DNA from: Pseudonocardia benzenivorans CB1190
GTDB lineage: Bacteria > Actinomycetota > Actinomycetes > Mycobacteriales > Pseudonocardiaceae
Assembly (NCBI RefSeq): GCF_000196675.2
Contig: NC_015312.1
Location: 1,736,001 to 1,800,000, forward strand
DNA: 64,000 nucleotides
Direction: 5' to 3'
The position numbers and the translations under genes were made by a program. The first letter of the stretch is position 1, and each line of letters starts with the position of its first letter. The notes beneath the pieces are model-generated. The model searched no databases, had not been told where the DNA came from, and worked only from the letters and a program-made list of their open reading frames with translations. Of the stretch, positions 1-8,027 are shown in pieces.

Positions 1-173
1 CCGACGTCTCCGGCGCGGATCTCGCGCAGGCGCTGTTCCTCACGCGGTTCCAGGTGCACGCAGCGGTCGGCGACGCCGCGACGCGCCTGCCCGCGGTGCT
101 CGACCGCCCGGCGCACTGGACGGCTCCCCGCGGTCGCGACGGCGGCCGCCGGGCCGCGCGCCACCGGCGCTGA
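1..173 (+). CDS. C-terminal end of an unidentified protein (truncated by window edge)
   Basis: An open frame (codons in phase with position 3) runs in from the left edge and stops with TGA at 171-173. The visible 56 residues begin DVSGADLAQALFLTRF and end in an Arg-rich tail (GRRAARHRR). I do not recognise the family from this fragment. The codons are strongly GC-biased at third positions like the neighbours, which supports coding. Its tail is followed at once by GC-rich tandem repeats. Confidence 0.5.
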   Translation, partial: DVSGADLAQALFLTRFQVHAAVGDAATRLPAVLDRPAHWTAPRGRDGGRRAARHRR

Positions 174-187
174 GTGCGGGGCCGCGC

Positions 188-255
188 GTCGTGGGCGGTG
201 GGCGCGGGGCCCGCGGGGGTCGTGGGGGTCGTGGGCGGTGGACGCGGGGCCCGCG
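188..255. repeat. Two 28-bp GC-rich direct repeats with a palindromic core
   Basis: A 28-bp unit starting GTCGTGGGCGGTGG and ending GGGGCCCGCG occurs at 188-215 and again at 228-255 with one mismatch, a 40-bp period. The end of each unit is palindromic (CGCGGGGCCCGCG) and could form a hairpin. The block fills the space between the stop of the upstream partial gene and the stop of the leftward sigma-factor gene, so it may act as a bidirectional terminator. That role is inference. The rest of 174-294 is similar GC-rich spacer. Confidence 0.5.
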
Positions 256-294
256 CGTCGTCGGTGCTGCGTGGGGGTCGCCCGGCTCGCGCGG

Positions 295-1221
295 TCAGCT
301 GTCGGTATCCGAGCGGATCGTGTCCAGGGACGGTACGAGTCGCGCGACGCGGTCGGGGTCCGAGAGCGCGTCGATCGCGACGATCAGCCCGTCCGACACG
401 GTGAACGCCATGATCGTCTCGGGGACGCCGTCCGGGGCGACGACGACGCCCGGCATCCCGTTGACCAGCACGCGCCGCGTCCACGGTCCCATGTGCGAGA
501 ACATGATCGCCCGCGACGCGACCGTCCGGGCGCCCCGCACCTCGACCGTCGCCGCGGGGCGGCGGGTGCCGCCGTCGGACCGCAGCACGACGTCCGGCGC
601 GAGCACCGCCACCAACGCCTCGACGTCGCCGTCGCGGGCCGCGGCGAAGAAGGCGTCGACGATCCGTCGCCGCGCGGCGGGGTCGGAGTCGGGCCGCGGC
701 GCGGAGCCCTGGACCCGGCGCCGGGCGCGGCTCGCGAGCTGACGCGCGGCGGCGGGGGACCGGTCGGTGAGCGCGGCGATCTCGTCGAACGGGACGGCGA
801 ACATGTCGTGCAGCACGAACGCGAGCCGCTCCGCCGGGTCGAGCGCGTCGAGGACGACGAGCAGCGCGAGCCCGACCGAGTCGGCCAGCAGCGCCTCCTG
901 CTCCGGGCCGGGCTCCTCCGCCGGTCCGACGACCGGGTCGGGGACGTGCACGCCCTGCGGTTCCTCGCGCCGCGAACTGCGGCTGCGCAGCATGTCGAGG
1001 CACACCCGCGACACGACCGTCCGCAGCCATGCCCCCAGCTCGTCGATGCCGTCGGACCCGGTGCGCTGCAGGCGCAGCCAGGCCTCCTGCACGGCGTCGT
1101 CGGCCTCGGCGACCGAGCCGAGCATCCGGTAGGCCACGGCGCGCAGCCGAGGCCGGTGCTCCTCGAACCGGCGGGCGAGGCCGTCGCCGGCGGTGTCGTC
1201 GTGCAGGGCGTTCGGGCTCAT
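295..1221 (-). CDS. ECF41/SigJ-type RNA polymerase sigma factor with C-terminal SnoaL-like domain
   Basis: This 308-residue extracytoplasmic-function sigma factor should direct RNA polymerase to a small regulon. Region sigma-2 lies at about residues 18-80 (RLRAVAYRMLGSVAEADD) and sigma-4 at about 125-175 (LDPAERLAFVLHDMF followed by the helix-turn-helix). A further ~130-residue SnoaL/NTF2-like domain contains a DGGTR motif and ends in DPDRVARL. These resemble the DGGGR and NPDKL motifs of ECF41 sigma factors, in which the extension modulates activity without an anti-sigma factor. The start ATG at 1221 has GGAGG about 10 nt upstream, and an in-frame TGA just before it excludes a longer start. 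The gene diverges from a carboxymuconolactone decarboxylase-like gene, the classic ECF41 pairing, and has its own ECF41-like promoter, implying autoregulation. Confidence 0.9.
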   Translation of the reverse strand: MSPNALHDDTAGDGLARRFEEHRPRLRAVAYRMLGSVAEADDAVQEAWLRLQRTGSDGIDELGAWLRTVVSRVCLDMLRSRSSRREEPQGVHVPDPVVGPAEEPGPEQEALLADSVGLALLVVLDALDPAERLAFVLHDMFAVPFDEIAALTDRSPAAARQLASRARRRVQGSAPRPDSDPAARRRIVDAFFAAARDGDVEALVAVLAPDVVLRSDGGTRRPAATVEVRGARTVASRAIMFSHMGPWTRRVLVNGMPGVVVAPDGVPETIMAFTVSDGLIVAIDALSDPDRVARLVPSLDTIRSDTDS

Positions 1222-1222
1222 C

Positions 1223-1249
1223 GGTCACATGCCTCCGTCGGGGTCCGTC
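1223..1249 (+). promoter_or_regulatory. ECF41-type promoter for the carboxymuconolactone decarboxylase gene
   Basis: GGTCACA at 1223-1229 is followed by exactly 16 nt and CGTC at 1246-1249. The published ECF41 consensus is TGTCACA, 16 nt, CGTC, so only the first base differs. A transcript would start near 1256, giving an ~80-nt leader before the ATG at 1336. The match is seen directly; use by the adjacent sigma factor is inferred. Confidence 0.75.
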
Positions 1250-1257
1250 ATAGCAGT

Positions 1258-1284
1258 GACGGCGCCGGAACGGCCGGTGTGACC
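1258..1284 (-). promoter_or_regulatory. ECF41-type promoter for the sigma-factor gene (autoregulation)
   Basis: On the minus strand, GGTCACA (1284-1278) is followed by 16 nt and CGTC (1261-1258), the same pattern and same first-base deviation as the rightward promoter. Transcription would start near 1251 and give a ~30-nt leader before the sigma ATG at 1221. The two promoters point at each other and their predicted start sites overlap by a few bases. Confidence 0.75.
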
Positions 1285-1335
1285 GTCGTTGCCCCAGAGT
1301 TGCCCACCGAGTTGCGCACCGAGGAGACGAGACCG

Positions 1336-1818
1336 ATGACGACGACCGAGACCTCCGCGCTCACCGCCCGGATGACCCACCCCGTGATGGTCCTGCCGGC
1401 CACCATGAAGGCGCTGCTGGCGCTCAGCGGCTCGACCGAGGGGCACGGCATCCCGAAGGAGCTGCGCGAGCTGGTCCACCTGCGGGCCAGCCAGATCAAC
1501 GGCTGCAGCGTCTGCGTCGACATGCACGCCCGCGACCTTCGCGGCGGTGGGGAGGACGCCGCGCGGCTCATGACGGTCGCCGCCTGGCGCGACGCCCCGT
1601 GGTTCACCGCCGCGGAGCGGGCCGCGCTCGCGCTGACCGAGGCCGTGACGCGGCTCGCCGACAGCCCGGACCCCGTTCCCGACGACGTCTGGGCCGAGGC
1701 GGCGCGCCACTTCGACGAGGAGGCGCTCTCCGCGCTGCTGGTCTCGATCGCGGCCGTCAACGTCTGGAACCGGCTCAACGTCGCGACCCGGCAGGTCGCG
1801 GGCGTCGTCCCGGCCTGA
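1336..1818 (+). CDS. Carboxymuconolactone decarboxylase / AhpD-like protein
   Basis: This 160-residue protein has the AhpD-type redox motif: Cys57 and Cys60 in NGCSVCVDMH with His64 following, the alkylhydroperoxidase-like CxxC...H arrangement. It therefore probably handles peroxides or a quinone-like substrate rather than decarboxylating muconolactone. It diverges from the ECF41 sigma factor. Members of this family are the commonest regulatory target of ECF41 sigma factors, and an ECF41-type promoter precedes it. The ATG at 1336 follows GAGGAGACGAGACC, a reasonable ribosome-binding site. Confidence 0.88.
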   Translation: MTTTETSALTARMTHPVMVLPATMKALLALSGSTEGHGIPKELRELVHLRASQINGCSVCVDMHARDLRGGGEDAARLMTVAAWRDAPWFTAAERAALALTEAVTRLADSPDPVPDDVWAEAARHFDEEALSALLVSIAAVNVWNRLNVATRQVAGVVPA

Positions 1819-1852
1819 CGGGTTCGCCGCGCCCGACCCGCCGGTGCGTCGA

Positions 1853-1964
1853 GCGCAACCTGGGCGTCCTTGTGCGGCTGATGTGCAGCGCTGGGGTTGC
1901 GCGCGGTGGGTCGAGCGCAACCTGGGCGTCCCCGTCCGGTCGATGTGCAGCGCCGAGGACGGGC
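1853..1964. repeat. Array A of the GCGCAACC inverted-repeat element (two units, 62-bp period)
   Basis: Unit 1 has left arm GCGCAACC at 1853-1860, 34 bp, and right arm GGTTGCGC at 1895-1902. Unit 2 has its left arm at 1915-1922, exactly 62 bp later, with a decayed right arm (about 1957-1964). The units also share flanking sequence, including GTCGAGCGCAACCTGGGCGT at both left ends and GATGTGCAGCGC inside. The array lies in the 231-bp gap between two convergent genes. The same architecture recurs at 26.4, 26.9 and 52.4 kb. Confidence 0.75.
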
Positions 1965-2049
1965 GCCCCGGGACGGCGGGCGAGCTCGACCGCTGCGACC
2001 TCCGCCGGCCGGTCGTCGGTAGCGGCCGCCACCCCCTTCACAGGGGTCG

Positions 2050-4059
2050 TCAGAAGCGGCCGCCACCGCCGCGGCGGCCGCGGGAGGCGGAGCCGCCGAA
2101 GCTGCCGGGCGACCGGCCGCCGTGGCCGCCGCCCCCGAAACCGCCGCCGTAACCCCCGCCGCCGTAACCCCCGCCGCGGTAGCCCCCGCCGCCGCGCAAG
2201 GCGCCGGACAGGATGCCCCCGAGGACCAGGCTGCCCAGCTCGACGGCCGCGCCGCCGCCCCCGCCGGAGGGCCCCGACCAGCGCGCGACGTCGGCCTGCG
2301 CGAGCTGCAACGCCTGCTGGGCCATCGACTCCGCCTGCTGCGCCGAGCGGAGCGCGACGGCGGGGTCGCCGCCGGCGGTCGCGGCCTGCAGGTGCCGCTG
2401 CGCCTCCGCGAGCCGGGTCCGGGCCTGCGCGCCGATGGCGCCGCGCCGGGTCGTGACGAAGTCCTCGGCGGCGGCGACGGCCGAGCGCGCGGTGACGAGG
2501 ACCTGGTCGAGGGCCGCGGCGGTGCGCCGGTCGCGGTCCTGCTGCTCGCGGGCGTCGGCGATCGTCCGGTCGAGAGCGGCGTCGGCCTCCTCCAGCAGGT
2601 GCAGCGCGGCGACGGGGTCGGGCAGGGGGGCGTCGGCGGCTGCTGCGGCGGCGTCCAGTGCGGCCCGGGCCCTGGCGACGACGGCCCGGTCCGCCGACGG
2701 CAGCGTCGCGGCCTCGGCGAGGTCCTGCTCGACCTCGGCGCGTGCGGCAGGGATGCGTCCGGCGGCCTCGACGAGCTCGCGATCGCGGCGCTCGACGCCG
2801 GCGAGCAGCGTCTCGGCCTGAGTGACGGCGTCCTCCGCGGCCCGCCCGTCGACGACGGCCTGCGGCGGTGTCGCGAGCCGGGCCCGGGCCTCGGCGATCT
2901 CGGTGGCGGCGTCGGCGAGCAGCGCCTTCGCCTGGTCCAGGTTGCCGGCGACGGGTTCCAGGCTCGTCGCGGCCCATCGGCGGCGCAGCTCGTCCCAGGC
3001 GGCCTCGACGGTGGCCACGCTGCCCGTCGCGGCGGCGACCCGCGACGCGACGCCCTCGACGTAGCCGGGGGCGTCGGCCTCGAGGCCGCGCAGCCGGTCG
3101 AACGCCTCGACCTGGGCGTCGAGCCGTTCGTCGGCCGCGGTGGCCAGCCGCAGGATTTCTGCGTGCATCCGGCGCTGCGTGGGCTCGTCCTCGGGCACGT
3201 CGTCGTCGAGCTGCTGGCGGATCTCGAATGCCGCCAGCATGTCCGCACGGGACGCGTCGAGCGCGGCGGCGAACGGTGCGACGGGCTCCTCACCGAAGTG
3301 TGCCCGCGCCGCGGAGAGCTCCTGTTCGGAGGTGCGGACCGCGTCGTCGACGGCGATGAGCGCCTGGCTGGAGCGGTAGCCGAGGTCCTCGGTCGACTCG
3401 CCGGGGAAGGGGTCGGGCGGCCCGGCCGGCTGCTGCGGGGCACCGGCCGGGGTGGTGGCCTCCGACGTGGTGGCAGCCGAGCGGCGCCGCCGGGTGAGCA
3501 GCCACGCCCCGCCGCCGACGATCACCACCCCGCCGATGACCAGCGGCAACGCTCCGGTGCCGCTGCTGCCCCCGGTCCGTAGCCCGTTGGCCATCGCGAC
3601 CGCCGCGCCCGACCAGTCGCGGGCGGCGAGCTTCGGCTCGACCTGCTCGGCGGCGATCGTGTCGACGGGTACCGGGAAGCCGTCCTCGACCGAGTAGCCG
3701 TAGGCGCCGTCGTCGGTCGCGACGGCGAGCAGGACGTCGCGCGCCCCCAGCTGGGACTGCACGGCGGTGGCGTGCGCCCAGTCCTCGCCGCTGCGGCCGT
3801 CGAACGAGCGGACGTAGACGACGAACAGGTCGTAGCCGGTGTCGGTGCGCAGCCGGGCGATGGCGTCGGTGACCTGGGCGCGCCCGGAGGCGTCGAGCGC
3901 GTTCGCCCGGTCGGTGATCCGGTCGGCCGCCCGTAGCGGCGCGTCGGCCGACGCGAGGCCTGCCGACATCGTGAGCAACGCGACCACCAGCGCCGCGAGC
4001 AGCGCTGCGGGGGCGAGGAACCGGCGCACCGGGATCTCCGATCGTCGAGGGGTCCGCAT
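2050..4059 (-). CDS. Secreted/membrane TPM-domain protein with glycine-rich tail
   Basis: This 669-residue protein starts with a signal peptide (hydrophobic residues about 13-36, SAGLASA cleavage region). A TPM domain follows at about 40-150, with VVYVRSFDGRSGEDWA and SVEDGFPVP as recognisable pieces, then one transmembrane segment near 172-190 followed by an RRRR stop-transfer. A long Ala/Glu/Arg-rich helical region occupies about 225-600, and the tail is made of GGGGY/GGGGF-type repeats ending RRGGGGRF. TPM proteins are linked to photosystem repair or acid phosphatase activity in other organisms; the role in actinobacteria is unclear. It is monocistronic by spacing and convergent with the AhpD-like gene. 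Confidence 0.85.
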   Translation of the reverse strand: MRTPRRSEIPVRRFLAPAALLAALVVALLTMSAGLASADAPLRAADRITDRANALDASGRAQVTDAIARLRTDTGYDLFVVYVRSFDGRSGEDWAHATAVQSQLGARDVLLAVATDDGAYGYSVEDGFPVPVDTIAAEQVEPKLAARDWSGAAVAMANGLRTGGSSGTGALPLVIGGVVIVGGGAWLLTRRRRSAATTSEATTPAGAPQQPAGPPDPFPGESTEDLGYRSSQALIAVDDAVRTSEQELSAARAHFGEEPVAPFAAALDASRADMLAAFEIRQQLDDDVPEDEPTQRRMHAEILRLATAADERLDAQVEAFDRLRGLEADAPGYVEGVASRVAAATGSVATVEAAWDELRRRWAATSLEPVAGNLDQAKALLADAATEIAEARARLATPPQAVVDGRAAEDAVTQAETLLAGVERRDRELVEAAGRIPAARAEVEQDLAEAATLPSADRAVVARARAALDAAAAAADAPLPDPVAALHLLEEADAALDRTIADAREQQDRDRRTAAALDQVLVTARSAVAAAEDFVTTRRGAIGAQARTRLAEAQRHLQAATAGGDPAVALRSAQQAESMAQQALQLAQADVARWSGPSGGGGGAAVELGSLVLGGILSGALRGGGGYRGGGYGGGGYGGGFGGGGHGGRSPGSFGGSASRGRRGGGGRF

Positions 4060-4135
4060 CGGACACCGCCATCATCACGCGTCGGCGCCCCGGCCGGGCG
4101 ACGGGCCGGGTGCTGCGCCCCCGGCCGGGCGCGGC

Positions 4136-5440
4136 TCAGGGCGCGAGGACCAGCGCGACGGCCCCGCACGTGAGCACGACCATGGCGGCGAGCAGCGGGT
4201 ACTGGATGCGCACGGCGATCGCGGGCGGGAACAGCTGCACCGCGCGGTCGTGTGCGCAGACCGCCGCCAGCACATGCCCGACGACGATCGCCCCCACCTG
4301 CACGGCCGCGATCGTCACGGTGCCGACGAGCGTGTAGTCGACCGCGCGGCCCGCCGTGCCCAGGAGATCGGCGCCCGTCCCGAACGGGTCGCTCGCCAGC
4401 ACGAACGGCAGCTGGCCGTCGAAGAGGAACAGTGAGAAGTAGTGCGCGACCGCGTAGCCCGCCGCGATCGGGACGATCGTGTGCGCGAACGCCGTCGGCA
4501 GCCGGACCGGCTCGGCGCGCCGGACCGGGTCGGGCCGCCACGTGCCCAGCAGGTACAGCCCGGTGACGACGCCCGTCACCACCACGAGGCCCAGGGTCGC
4601 GGCCAGCGGGCCGCGCGGCGCGTTGTCGGCCCACAGGCTCGAGCGCGAGAGCCCGTCGAAGGCCGTCGAGCCGACGAGCACGAGCACGACGGCGACGAGG
4701 CCCGGCCGCCCGCGGACGGCGTCGAGCCCGTCGGCGGGGTTGCGCCACACCAGCGTCCCGTCGTCACGACGGCCGATCGGGGCGAGCGAGCCGAGCAGCG
4801 TCGACCACACCTCGAACCCGTCCCCGTGGGCGAACCAGCGCCGCCCGAACACCAGCGCGGCGCCGACGTGCACGAGCGCGTACCCGACCAGGACACCCGC
4901 GACGACGCGCGGGTCCGCCGGTTCGGGGGACACCAGCTCCAGCCACGCGAACGCGGCGAGCGACACCGCCGCGGGCCACAGCCCGACCCGCGCGGGCAGG
5001 TCCCGGACGCCCTGCTCGGGGTCGATCCGCGCCACCGCGGCGAGCCCGGCGTGCACCGACCGCAGCGGGTTGAGCACTCGCCACACCGGCCCGAGGAGCA
5101 GCGAGGCCGGCACCAGGCCGACCCAGAACGTCACGTAGAAGACCCACGGCGCGAGGTTGCGCGGGGTCTGCGCCGGACCGGCGAACCCGACCACGACGAC
5201 GAGCACCGCGGCGACGAGCACCAGGCCGCGCAGCACCCCGCGGAGCACGGGGGACCCGACGAGCCGGGCCACCGGCGCGGGCACGGGCCGGCCCGCCTCG
5301 CCCCCGCGCAGCCGCGGGGACCTCCACAGCAGCCCGAGCGCGACGAACGTGCCCACGAGCACGGCGCCCGCCGCCGTCGCGGCGAGCTCGACCGGCACCG
5401 GCAGGTCGCCACGGGTGCCGACGCCGTGGGCGAGCAGCAT
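4136..5440 (-). CDS. Polytopic membrane protein of the cbtAB-linked envelope cluster
   Basis: This 434-residue, very hydrophobic protein has roughly eight to ten transmembrane segments (for example AAGAVLVGTFVALGLLW and VLRGLVLVAAVLVVVVG). Recognisable loop motifs include PRNLAPWVFYVTFWVG and AHYFSLFLFDGQLPF. Homologues in actinobacterial genomes are often labelled fenitrothion hydrolase. Nothing here resembles a hydrolase, so I leave the function open; an envelope or metal-related role fits its neighbours. The start ATG at 5440 overlaps the stop of the preceding lipoprotein gene by one base (TGATG), so the two are translationally coupled. Confidence 0.75.
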   Translation of the reverse strand: MLLAHGVGTRGDLPVPVELAATAAGAVLVGTFVALGLLWRSPRLRGGEAGRPVPAPVARLVGSPVLRGVLRGLVLVAAVLVVVVGFAGPAQTPRNLAPWVFYVTFWVGLVPASLLLGPVWRVLNPLRSVHAGLAAVARIDPEQGVRDLPARVGLWPAAVSLAAFAWLELVSPEPADPRVVAGVLVGYALVHVGAALVFGRRWFAHGDGFEVWSTLLGSLAPIGRRDDGTLVWRNPADGLDAVRGRPGLVAVVLVLVGSTAFDGLSRSSLWADNAPRGPLAATLGLVVVTGVVTGLYLLGTWRPDPVRRAEPVRLPTAFAHTIVPIAAGYAVAHYFSLFLFDGQLPFVLASDPFGTGADLLGTAGRAVDYTLVGTVTIAAVQVGAIVVGHVLAAVCAHDRAVQLFPPAIAVRIQYPLLAAMVVLTCGAVALVLAP

Positions 5441-5934
5441 CACCCCACCTGCAGCCGCAGGAGCTCCCGGTCGGCACCGTGCAGCTCCAGCTCGAACACC
5501 CCGGCGAGCGACGCGGTGAACCTCAGCGTCGCCGAGCCCCCCGCGGTCAGCGCGGCGGACAGGTCGTACCCGTGCAGGTGCAGCTCGTCGGCCCGGTCGC
5601 TGGTCACGGTGATCTCGACGGGCGTCCCCACGGCGACCGCGACCTTGCCGGTGTCTCCGGTCGCCCGGCCGCCCGCCCAGGCGACGGCGAGCCGGCGCGT
5701 GGCGTCGGGCGCAGGCGTCGCGGCAGCCGGGGAGACGGAGGCCGGCGGGACGGCGGTGCTCGGCGGGACGGCGGTGCTCGGTGGGACGGCGCTGCTCGGG
5801 GCGACGGCGCTCGCCGCGGCGGCCGGCGCCGCGGTCGTGGCCGGCGACCCTGTGCCGGACGCGCACCCCGCGACGAGCACCAGCAGCAGGGATCCCGTCG
5901 CGGCGCGGGCCGCACGGGCGGGACGGGGGGTCAT
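5440..5934 (-). CDS. Putative lipoprotein with cupredoxin-like C-terminal domain
   Basis: This 164-residue protein has a lipoprotein signal ending in the lipobox LVAGC (Cys near residue 24), then a low-complexity Ala/Pro/Ser/Thr linker with tandem AVPPST units. A ~90-residue beta-rich domain follows (VEITVTSDRADELHLHGYD and TASLAGVFELELHG). The domain resembles cupredoxin/EfeO-N-like folds. His residues in LHLHGYD could bind a metal, but a full type-1 copper site is not visible. The ATG at 5934 overlaps the upstream gene stop (ATGA). The repeat-coded linker is visible in DNA as CGGCGGTGCTCGG(C/T)GGGA repeats. Confidence 0.75.
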   Translation of the reverse strand: MTPRPARAARAATGSLLLVLVAGCASGTGSPATTAAPAAAASAVAPSSAVPPSTAVPPSTAVPPASVSPAAATPAPDATRRLAVAWAGGRATGDTGKVAVAVGTPVEITVTSDRADELHLHGYDLSAALTAGGSATLRFTASLAGVFELELHGADRELLRLQVG

Positions 5935-6884
5935 CGGGACTCCTCGGCGGGGTCGAGATCCTCGGCGGCATCGGGGGCCGTCGGGGGGTCGGGCGGGGGA
6001 GCGGGGGTCAGCGCGCGCAGCACCGCGAACCCCGTGAGGAACAGGCCGAGCCCGCCGCCGAAGGTCAGCGCGGTCGTGACCCGGTCGAGGTCGGGGGCCC
6101 AGCCGAACGGGAGCACCGCGTTGCCGAAGCTCCCGACGTCGGCGCCGGTGAGCAGCACCAGCAGCGCACCGGAGAGCGCGCAGAGCAGCAGCCCGAACCG
6201 TCTGCCCGCGACGACGAGCACCGCCCCGGCCAGCGCCGCCACCACGGCCACCGTGCCGACGACGCCCGCCGTGCGCCACACCGTCGGCCAGTAGTCGACG
6301 TCGTCGGGGGCGAGCGCCGAGCCCAGCACGTGCACCACGTAGGACGCGACCATCCCGACCGACAGCGCCGCCGTCGCGATCGCCGCCGCCCGGCGGCGCA
6401 CCGCGAGCGACCCGAGCACGGTGGCGGCCGCGGCGACGGCCGCGGTGAGCAGCCACCACGGGCCGGGCGACGGCGCGGGCGGGCGGACCGTCTCCCCGCG
6501 CACCACGACGGCGGTGTCGCCGACGGTCAGCGGCACGCTCCACCCGACCGGTTCCGGCCCGGCGCCGCCGTCGGCCCCGGCGACCCGCGGATCGGCCCAG
6601 CGCGCGGTGGTCCCCGGCGCGACGACCGGCTCGACGGTCCGCGCGCTGCCGGCGGGGGCCACGTCGACGGGTGAGCCGGTGCCGTTGTCGATCCGCAGCC
6701 GCGCGCCGTACTCGACGACGCTGACCTGCAACCCGGGCACCGCCGGCTCGACGGCGACGACCTGCGGCAGCACCGGCTGCGGCTCGAGCCCACCGCTGTG
6801 CGCCGACGCGGCCACCGCCCCGGCGGGCAGCAGCACCACCGCGAGGACGAACACGCCGCACAGACGACGTGGCCAGCTGGTCAT
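5931..6884 (-). CDS. Signal-peptide-bearing integral membrane protein, first gene of the envelope trio
   Basis: This 317-residue protein begins with a signal peptide (residues about 8-32, ending ASAHSGG). An exported domain of ~110 residues follows (PQVVAVEPAVPGLQVSVVEY, then VDVAPAGSARTVEPVV), then five or so transmembrane helices from about residue 165, and a Pro/Asp/Glu-rich cytoplasmic tail. The exported part recalls CopC/YcnI-type beta domains, but I see no clear copper ligands beyond the N-terminal His-Ser-Gly-Gly after cleavage. I chose ATG 6884 (MTSWPRRL); codons further upstream only translate an 18-bp tandem repeat. The stop overlaps the next start (ATGA). Confidence 0.75.
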   Translation of the reverse strand: MTSWPRRLCGVFVLAVVLLPAGAVAASAHSGGLEPQPVLPQVVAVEPAVPGLQVSVVEYGARLRIDNGTGSPVDVAPAGSARTVEPVVAPGTTARWADPRVAGADGGAGPEPVGWSVPLTVGDTAVVVRGETVRPPAPSPGPWWLLTAAVAAAATVLGSLAVRRRAAAIATAALSVGMVASYVVHVLGSALAPDDVDYWPTVWRTAGVVGTVAVVAALAGAVLVVAGRRFGLLLCALSGALLVLLTGADVGSFGNAVLPFGWAPDLDRVTTALTFGGGLGLFLTGFAVLRALTPAPPPDPPTAPDAAEDLDPAEESR

Positions 6885-6902
6885 GAGCGAGGTTCCCGGG
6901 TC

Positions 6903-6947
6903 GATGCGGACAGGGCGGTGGATGCGGACAGGGCGGTGGATGCGCAC
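6903..6947. repeat. 18-bp tandem repeat, about 2.5 copies
   Basis: The unit GATGCGGACAGGGCGGTG occurs at 6903-6920 and 6921-6938 without mismatch, and a partial third copy follows. It lies just upstream of the exported membrane protein start at 6884 and downstream of a strong hairpin. Such a short perfect repeat can vary in copy number by slippage. Confidence 0.8.
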
Positions 6948-6952
6948 AGCGG

Positions 6953-6997
6953 ACGACGGGCCACCCCGCGGCGGGACGCCGCGACGTGGCCCGTCGT
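6953..6997 (-). terminator. Strong hairpin between cbtA and the downstream envelope genes
   Basis: A perfect 12-bp stem is formed by ACGACGGGCCAC (6953-6964) and GTGGCCCGTCGT (6986-6997), with an inner GCGGC/GCCGC stem. It lies 24 nt past the cbtA stop. There is no clear T-run, so it may attenuate rather than fully stop transcription. If it works, cbtBA and the three downstream genes have partly separate expression. Confidence 0.55.
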
Positions 6998-7020
6998 CGG
7001 ACGGTGCCCGGCGTGCGGCC

Positions 7021-7761
7021 TCAGCCGACGCCCGCGCCCGCGGACGGGCGCTCGGAGCTGCGGAGACCGCGCGTGACGAACAGGCCGAAGAGCAGCCCGA
7101 CCGCGGTCCAGAGGACGGCGTGGATGCCCAGCGTCGCGACCCGGAAGTTGTAGAGCACGACCGCCGGGAAGTCGGCGGGCGTCTCCGACACCACGGGCAG
7201 CAGCGCGGCGACGACGCCCACGAGGACGACGTAGACCGCCGCGCCCGCGAGCACCCCGTTCCACGTGCCGAACCGTTCGACCAGCCGCCGTCCGACGGCT
7301 ACCGCCACGACCGCGGCGACGACCGACAGCAGCAGCATGAACACGAAGGTCCCGCTGCGCAGCCCGATCGTGTCGTCGGCGCTCGACGCCGGTGGGTTGG
7401 ACGGGTACTTGAGGAACGGCACGAGCACGACGACGACGTAGCCGATGAGCGCCAGCACGCCCGCCGTCGCGCGTGGTGCGAGCCGCAGCAGCCGCCCCTG
7501 CACGCCCGCGTAGACGAGCGCCAGGACGCCACCGACGACGATGCCGTAGATCAGCAGCGCGACGAGCAGTCCGACGGTCGACTGCACGCCGCGCGACACC
7601 AGCTCCTCACCGCCGGTCTCGCCGGCGGCCGCGGCGAGGGCGCCCTCGTACGCGATGCCGCCGTCGAGCGCGGGCTCACCGAACAGCCACGCGAACGCGA
7701 ACGCGAGCACCGCCGCGACGACGCCCGCGATCATGCCGCGGACCAGGAGGGTCCTGACCAT
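7021..7761 (-). CDS. cbtA: CbtA-family cobalt transporter component
   Basis: This 246-residue membrane protein has about five to six transmembrane helices, starting with LLVRGMIAGVVAAVLAFAFAWLFGEP. The early GEPALDGGIAYE stretch and the conserved PFLKYPSNPPAS loop are typical of CbtA. CbtA with CbtB is a predicted cobalt-uptake system usually tied to cobalamin metabolism. Here it follows cbtB by 12 nt on the same strand. A nearby cobalamin adenosyltransferase and a B12-dependent mutase elsewhere in the window are consistent with a cobalt need. Confidence 0.88.
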   Translation of the reverse strand: MVRTLLVRGMIAGVVAAVLAFAFAWLFGEPALDGGIAYEGALAAAAGETGGEELVSRGVQSTVGLLVALLIYGIVVGGVLALVYAGVQGRLLRLAPRATAGVLALIGYVVVVLVPFLKYPSNPPASSADDTIGLRSGTFVFMLLLSVVAAVVAVAVGRRLVERFGTWNGVLAGAAVYVVLVGVVAALLPVVSETPADFPAVVLYNFRVATLGIHAVLWTAVGLLFGLFVTRGLRSSERPSAGAGVG

Positions 7762-7773
7762 GGGCGGTTGCTC

Positions 7774-7983
7774 CTAGTGGCAGGGGAAGCCGAGCAGGTG
7801 GCGGCCGTCGTGCACGAACTCGTGCAGCATCGAGCCGGAGAACACCGAGGTCGCACCCTGGTCCAGGCCGACGAGGTAGAGCAGCGCCAGCAGGATGACG
7901 CCCGCGAAGACCGCCCACGGCACCAGCTCGCGGACGGGGACGACGGGCACCGAGGCGACGGGGAGGGACGCGCCCTGAGCCAT
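7774..7983 (-). CDS. cbtB: CbtB-family cobalt transporter subunit
   Basis: This 69-residue protein has one transmembrane helix (LVPWAVFAGVILLALLYLVG) and the signature C-terminus HEFVHDGRHLLGFPCH, whose His/Asp/Cys residues form the predicted metal site of CbtB. The ATG at 7983 has AGGAGGTC about 6 nt upstream, so the longer frame is not needed. It is the first gene of the leftward cluster and has a promoter plus an inverted repeat overlapping the predicted transcription start. Confidence 0.9.
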   Translation of the reverse strand: MAQGASLPVASVPVVPVRELVPWAVFAGVILLALLYLVGLDQGATSVFSGSMLHEFVHDGRHLLGFPCH

Positions 7984-8027
7984 GAAAGACCTCCTGGGTA
8001 CGGGGCTCGCGAGCGAGCGGCCGGGAG

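Noticed and set aside
4136..5440. Fenitrothion hydrolase
   Set aside because: The name is often attached to such proteins, but this one is a polytopic membrane protein with no hydrolase motif.
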